This document shows positions 63,236-64,000 of a DNA stretch of 64,000 bases, one piece after another. Position 1 is the first letter of the stretch. Each line of letters starts with the position of its first letter. The notes under the pieces were generated by a model. That model ran no database searches. It saw only the letters and a list, made by a program, of their open reading frames with translations, and was not told the origin of the DNA. The stretch comes from Pseudomonadota bacterium (GTDB taxonomy: Bacteria > Pseudomonadota > Alphaproteobacteria > Rhodospirillales > Magnetospirillaceae). Position numbers and translations under genes: made by a program. Location: contig JAJZVW010000019.1 of assembly GCA_021847015.1 (NCBI GenBank), forward strand, positions 1 through 64,000, read 5' to 3'.

Positions 63236-63360
63236 GTCATCCCGAGGGAGCGGAGCGCCGGGCGCGCAGGCGCCCGATTGGATGGTCTGGCGGCATAGCC
63301 GCTGAGGGATCTTTCACGCGAAGGTGCCCGAAAGATCCCTCGCCGTGGGCTCGGGATGAC
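63236..63360. repeat. Dispersed palindrome copy with internal insert
   Basis: Begins GTCATCCCGAGGGAGCG and ends GGGCTCGGGATGAC like the others, but about 45 extra bases follow the first arm. Confidence 0.75.
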
Positions 63361-63434
63361 AGCGGGACGCGTGCGGGGCGCGGTTAGCCGACATTTGCGT
63401 AAAATCCAAATGCTGTAATGGCCGGCGCGGGTTC

Positions 63435-63450
63435 GCACAATATCTTGACC
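63435..63450. promoter_or_regulatory. Candidate NrdR box
   Basis: GCACAATATCTTGACC keeps the conserved core of the NrdR consensus (C-A-A-T-A-T-x-T-T-G) but departs at the edges. NrdR usually binds two boxes about 31 bases apart and I could not find a convincing partner. Confidence 0.3.
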
Positions 63451-63600
63451 CGAAGGAGGTAGGCGCATAACCTTCTCCACACCACGGCCGAGCCACGACA
63501 CGGGAACGGCAGCGGGCGGAAGGGCGCGGGAGGCGTCCTTTTCGCCGGCCGGGCCGATCGGCGTCCGGCCGCCACGAAAGCGACCAAAGGGGGGGACCAC

Positions 63601-64000
63601 ATGCGCGTGCGGCGTCACTTCACCACTGCGGGCGATTCGGCTTATGCCGGCCTCGATTTCGAGAAATCGGCGAGCGAGATTCGCAATCCTGACGGGTCGG
63701 TGGTGTTCCAGGCCAGCGACATCGAGGTTCCCGCGGGCTGGTCGCAGGTGGCGCGCGACGTGCTGGCGCAGAAATACTTCCGCAAGGCCGGCGTGCCGGC
63801 GGCGCTCCGCCCCGTGCCCGAGGACGGCGTGCCCGAATGGCTGCAGCGCCACGAGCCCGATGCCGAGGCCCTGGCCGCCCTGCCCGAGGCACGGCGCACG
63901 GTGGGCGAGACCAGCGCGCGGCAGGTGTTCGACCGGCTGGCCGGCACCTGGACCTATTGGGGCTGGAAGGGCGGCTATTTCGACGCCGAGGAGGACGCGC
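63601..64000 (+). CDS. nrdJ: Adenosylcobalamin-dependent ribonucleotide reductase, N-terminal part
   Basis: Incomplete gene running off the right edge; 133 codons are visible. The opening MRVRRHFTTAGDSAYAGLDF and EIRNPDGSVVFQASDIEVP, followed by WSQVARDVLAQKYFRKAGVP and later GTWTYWGWKGGYFD, match the N-terminus of class II (vitamin B12-dependent) reductases. The catalytic cysteines lie outside the window. Start at ATG 63601 after GGGGGGA. No clear cobalamin riboswitch precedes it. Confidence 0.9.
   Translation, partial: MRVRRHFTTAGDSAYAGLDFEKSASEIRNPDGSVVFQASDIEVPAGWSQVARDVLAQKYFRKAGVPAALRPVPEDGVPEWLQRHEPDAEALAALPEARRTVGETSARQVFDRLAGTWTYWGWKGGYFDAEEDA

Larger units (their letters stand above)
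63118..63600. other. Gap before nrdJ with a long repeat copy
   Basis: 483 bp without a gene: an enlarged palindrome copy (63236-63360), an AT-richer stretch around 63385-63450 with one candidate NrdR box, then a GC-rich leader into nrdJ. Confidence 0.6.

Noticed and set aside
63363-63600. Possible cobalamin riboswitch before nrdJ
   Set aside because: A GAGCCACGACACGGGAA stretch is faintly like a B12 box, but the other conserved cobalamin elements are missing.

Overview
The window looks like chromosome from a GC-rich alphaproteobacterium, most likely a Rhodospirillales member of the Magnetospirillum/Rhodospirillum type. That placement is inferred from gene content: an alphaproteobacterial NDUFA12-type complex I accessory protein, paired MlaD proteins beside a DUF2155 protein and aat, a ThiS-ThiG fusion, an Rnf electron-transport operon and a complete isc operon. 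No rRNA, tRNA, CRISPR array, prophage or insertion sequence was found. Sixty-five annotated genes plus one short candidate leader ORF are listed; the last gene (nrdJ) runs off the right edge.

Layout. 420-6283: chemotaxis operon (cheW, mcp, cheR, cheD, cheB, a CheZ-like gene). 6293-10836: sulfur/persulfide block (ArsR-rhodanese regulator, TauE-type exporter, Sel1 protein, persulfide-dioxygenase-like hydrolase, MFS permease). 10857-13048: nucleoside-phosphorylase-like gene, a 76-aa ferredoxin-fold protein and a lower-GC PD-(D/E)XK-like gene. 13354-20425: rnfABCDGE-rnfH with rseC and apbE. 20995-24713: pstSCAB. 24849-33961: mnmA and a Fe-S assembly cluster (cysE, iscR, nifS-like, iscS, iscU, iscA, hscB, hscA, fdx). 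34180-45829: housekeeping genes (hydrolase, aminotransferase, GGT-like lipoprotein, M48 protease, DsbA-like protein, ornithine decarboxylase with a long leader, thiSG, aroQ-accB-accC, a MIF-family protein). 45960-49981: an unrecognised gene divergent from two 2OG-Fe(II) oxygenases and a chorismatase-like gene. 50024-60150: nitrate assimilation (narK, nasA, nirD, nirB, nasS, nasT) and a porin. 60507-64000: aat, DUF2155, two mlaD, NDUFA12 and the start of nrdJ.

How the genes work together. The Rnf block carries the complex, the flavin transferase that should load its FMN (ApbE) and a reducing-system protein (RseC). The Fe-S block appears to be driven from a promoter upstream of cysE that overlaps a strong match to a type-1 IscR site, joining cysteine supply to Fe-S assembly. 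Nitrate assimilation has two sigma-54 promoters and a nirB leader ending in an intrinsic terminator, which fits NasS/NasT antitermination.

The strongest structural signal outside genes is a family of imperfect palindromes, usually 80-125 bp, beginning GTCATCCCG and ending CGGGATGAC. At least 17 full or partial copies occur here, all between genes and some inside operons. The best candidates for new biology are the chorismatase/double-oxygenase cluster, the leader and candidate arginine-rich small ORF upstream of ornithine decarboxylase, the repeat family, and a GGT-like lipoprotein whose nucleophile position is glycine.
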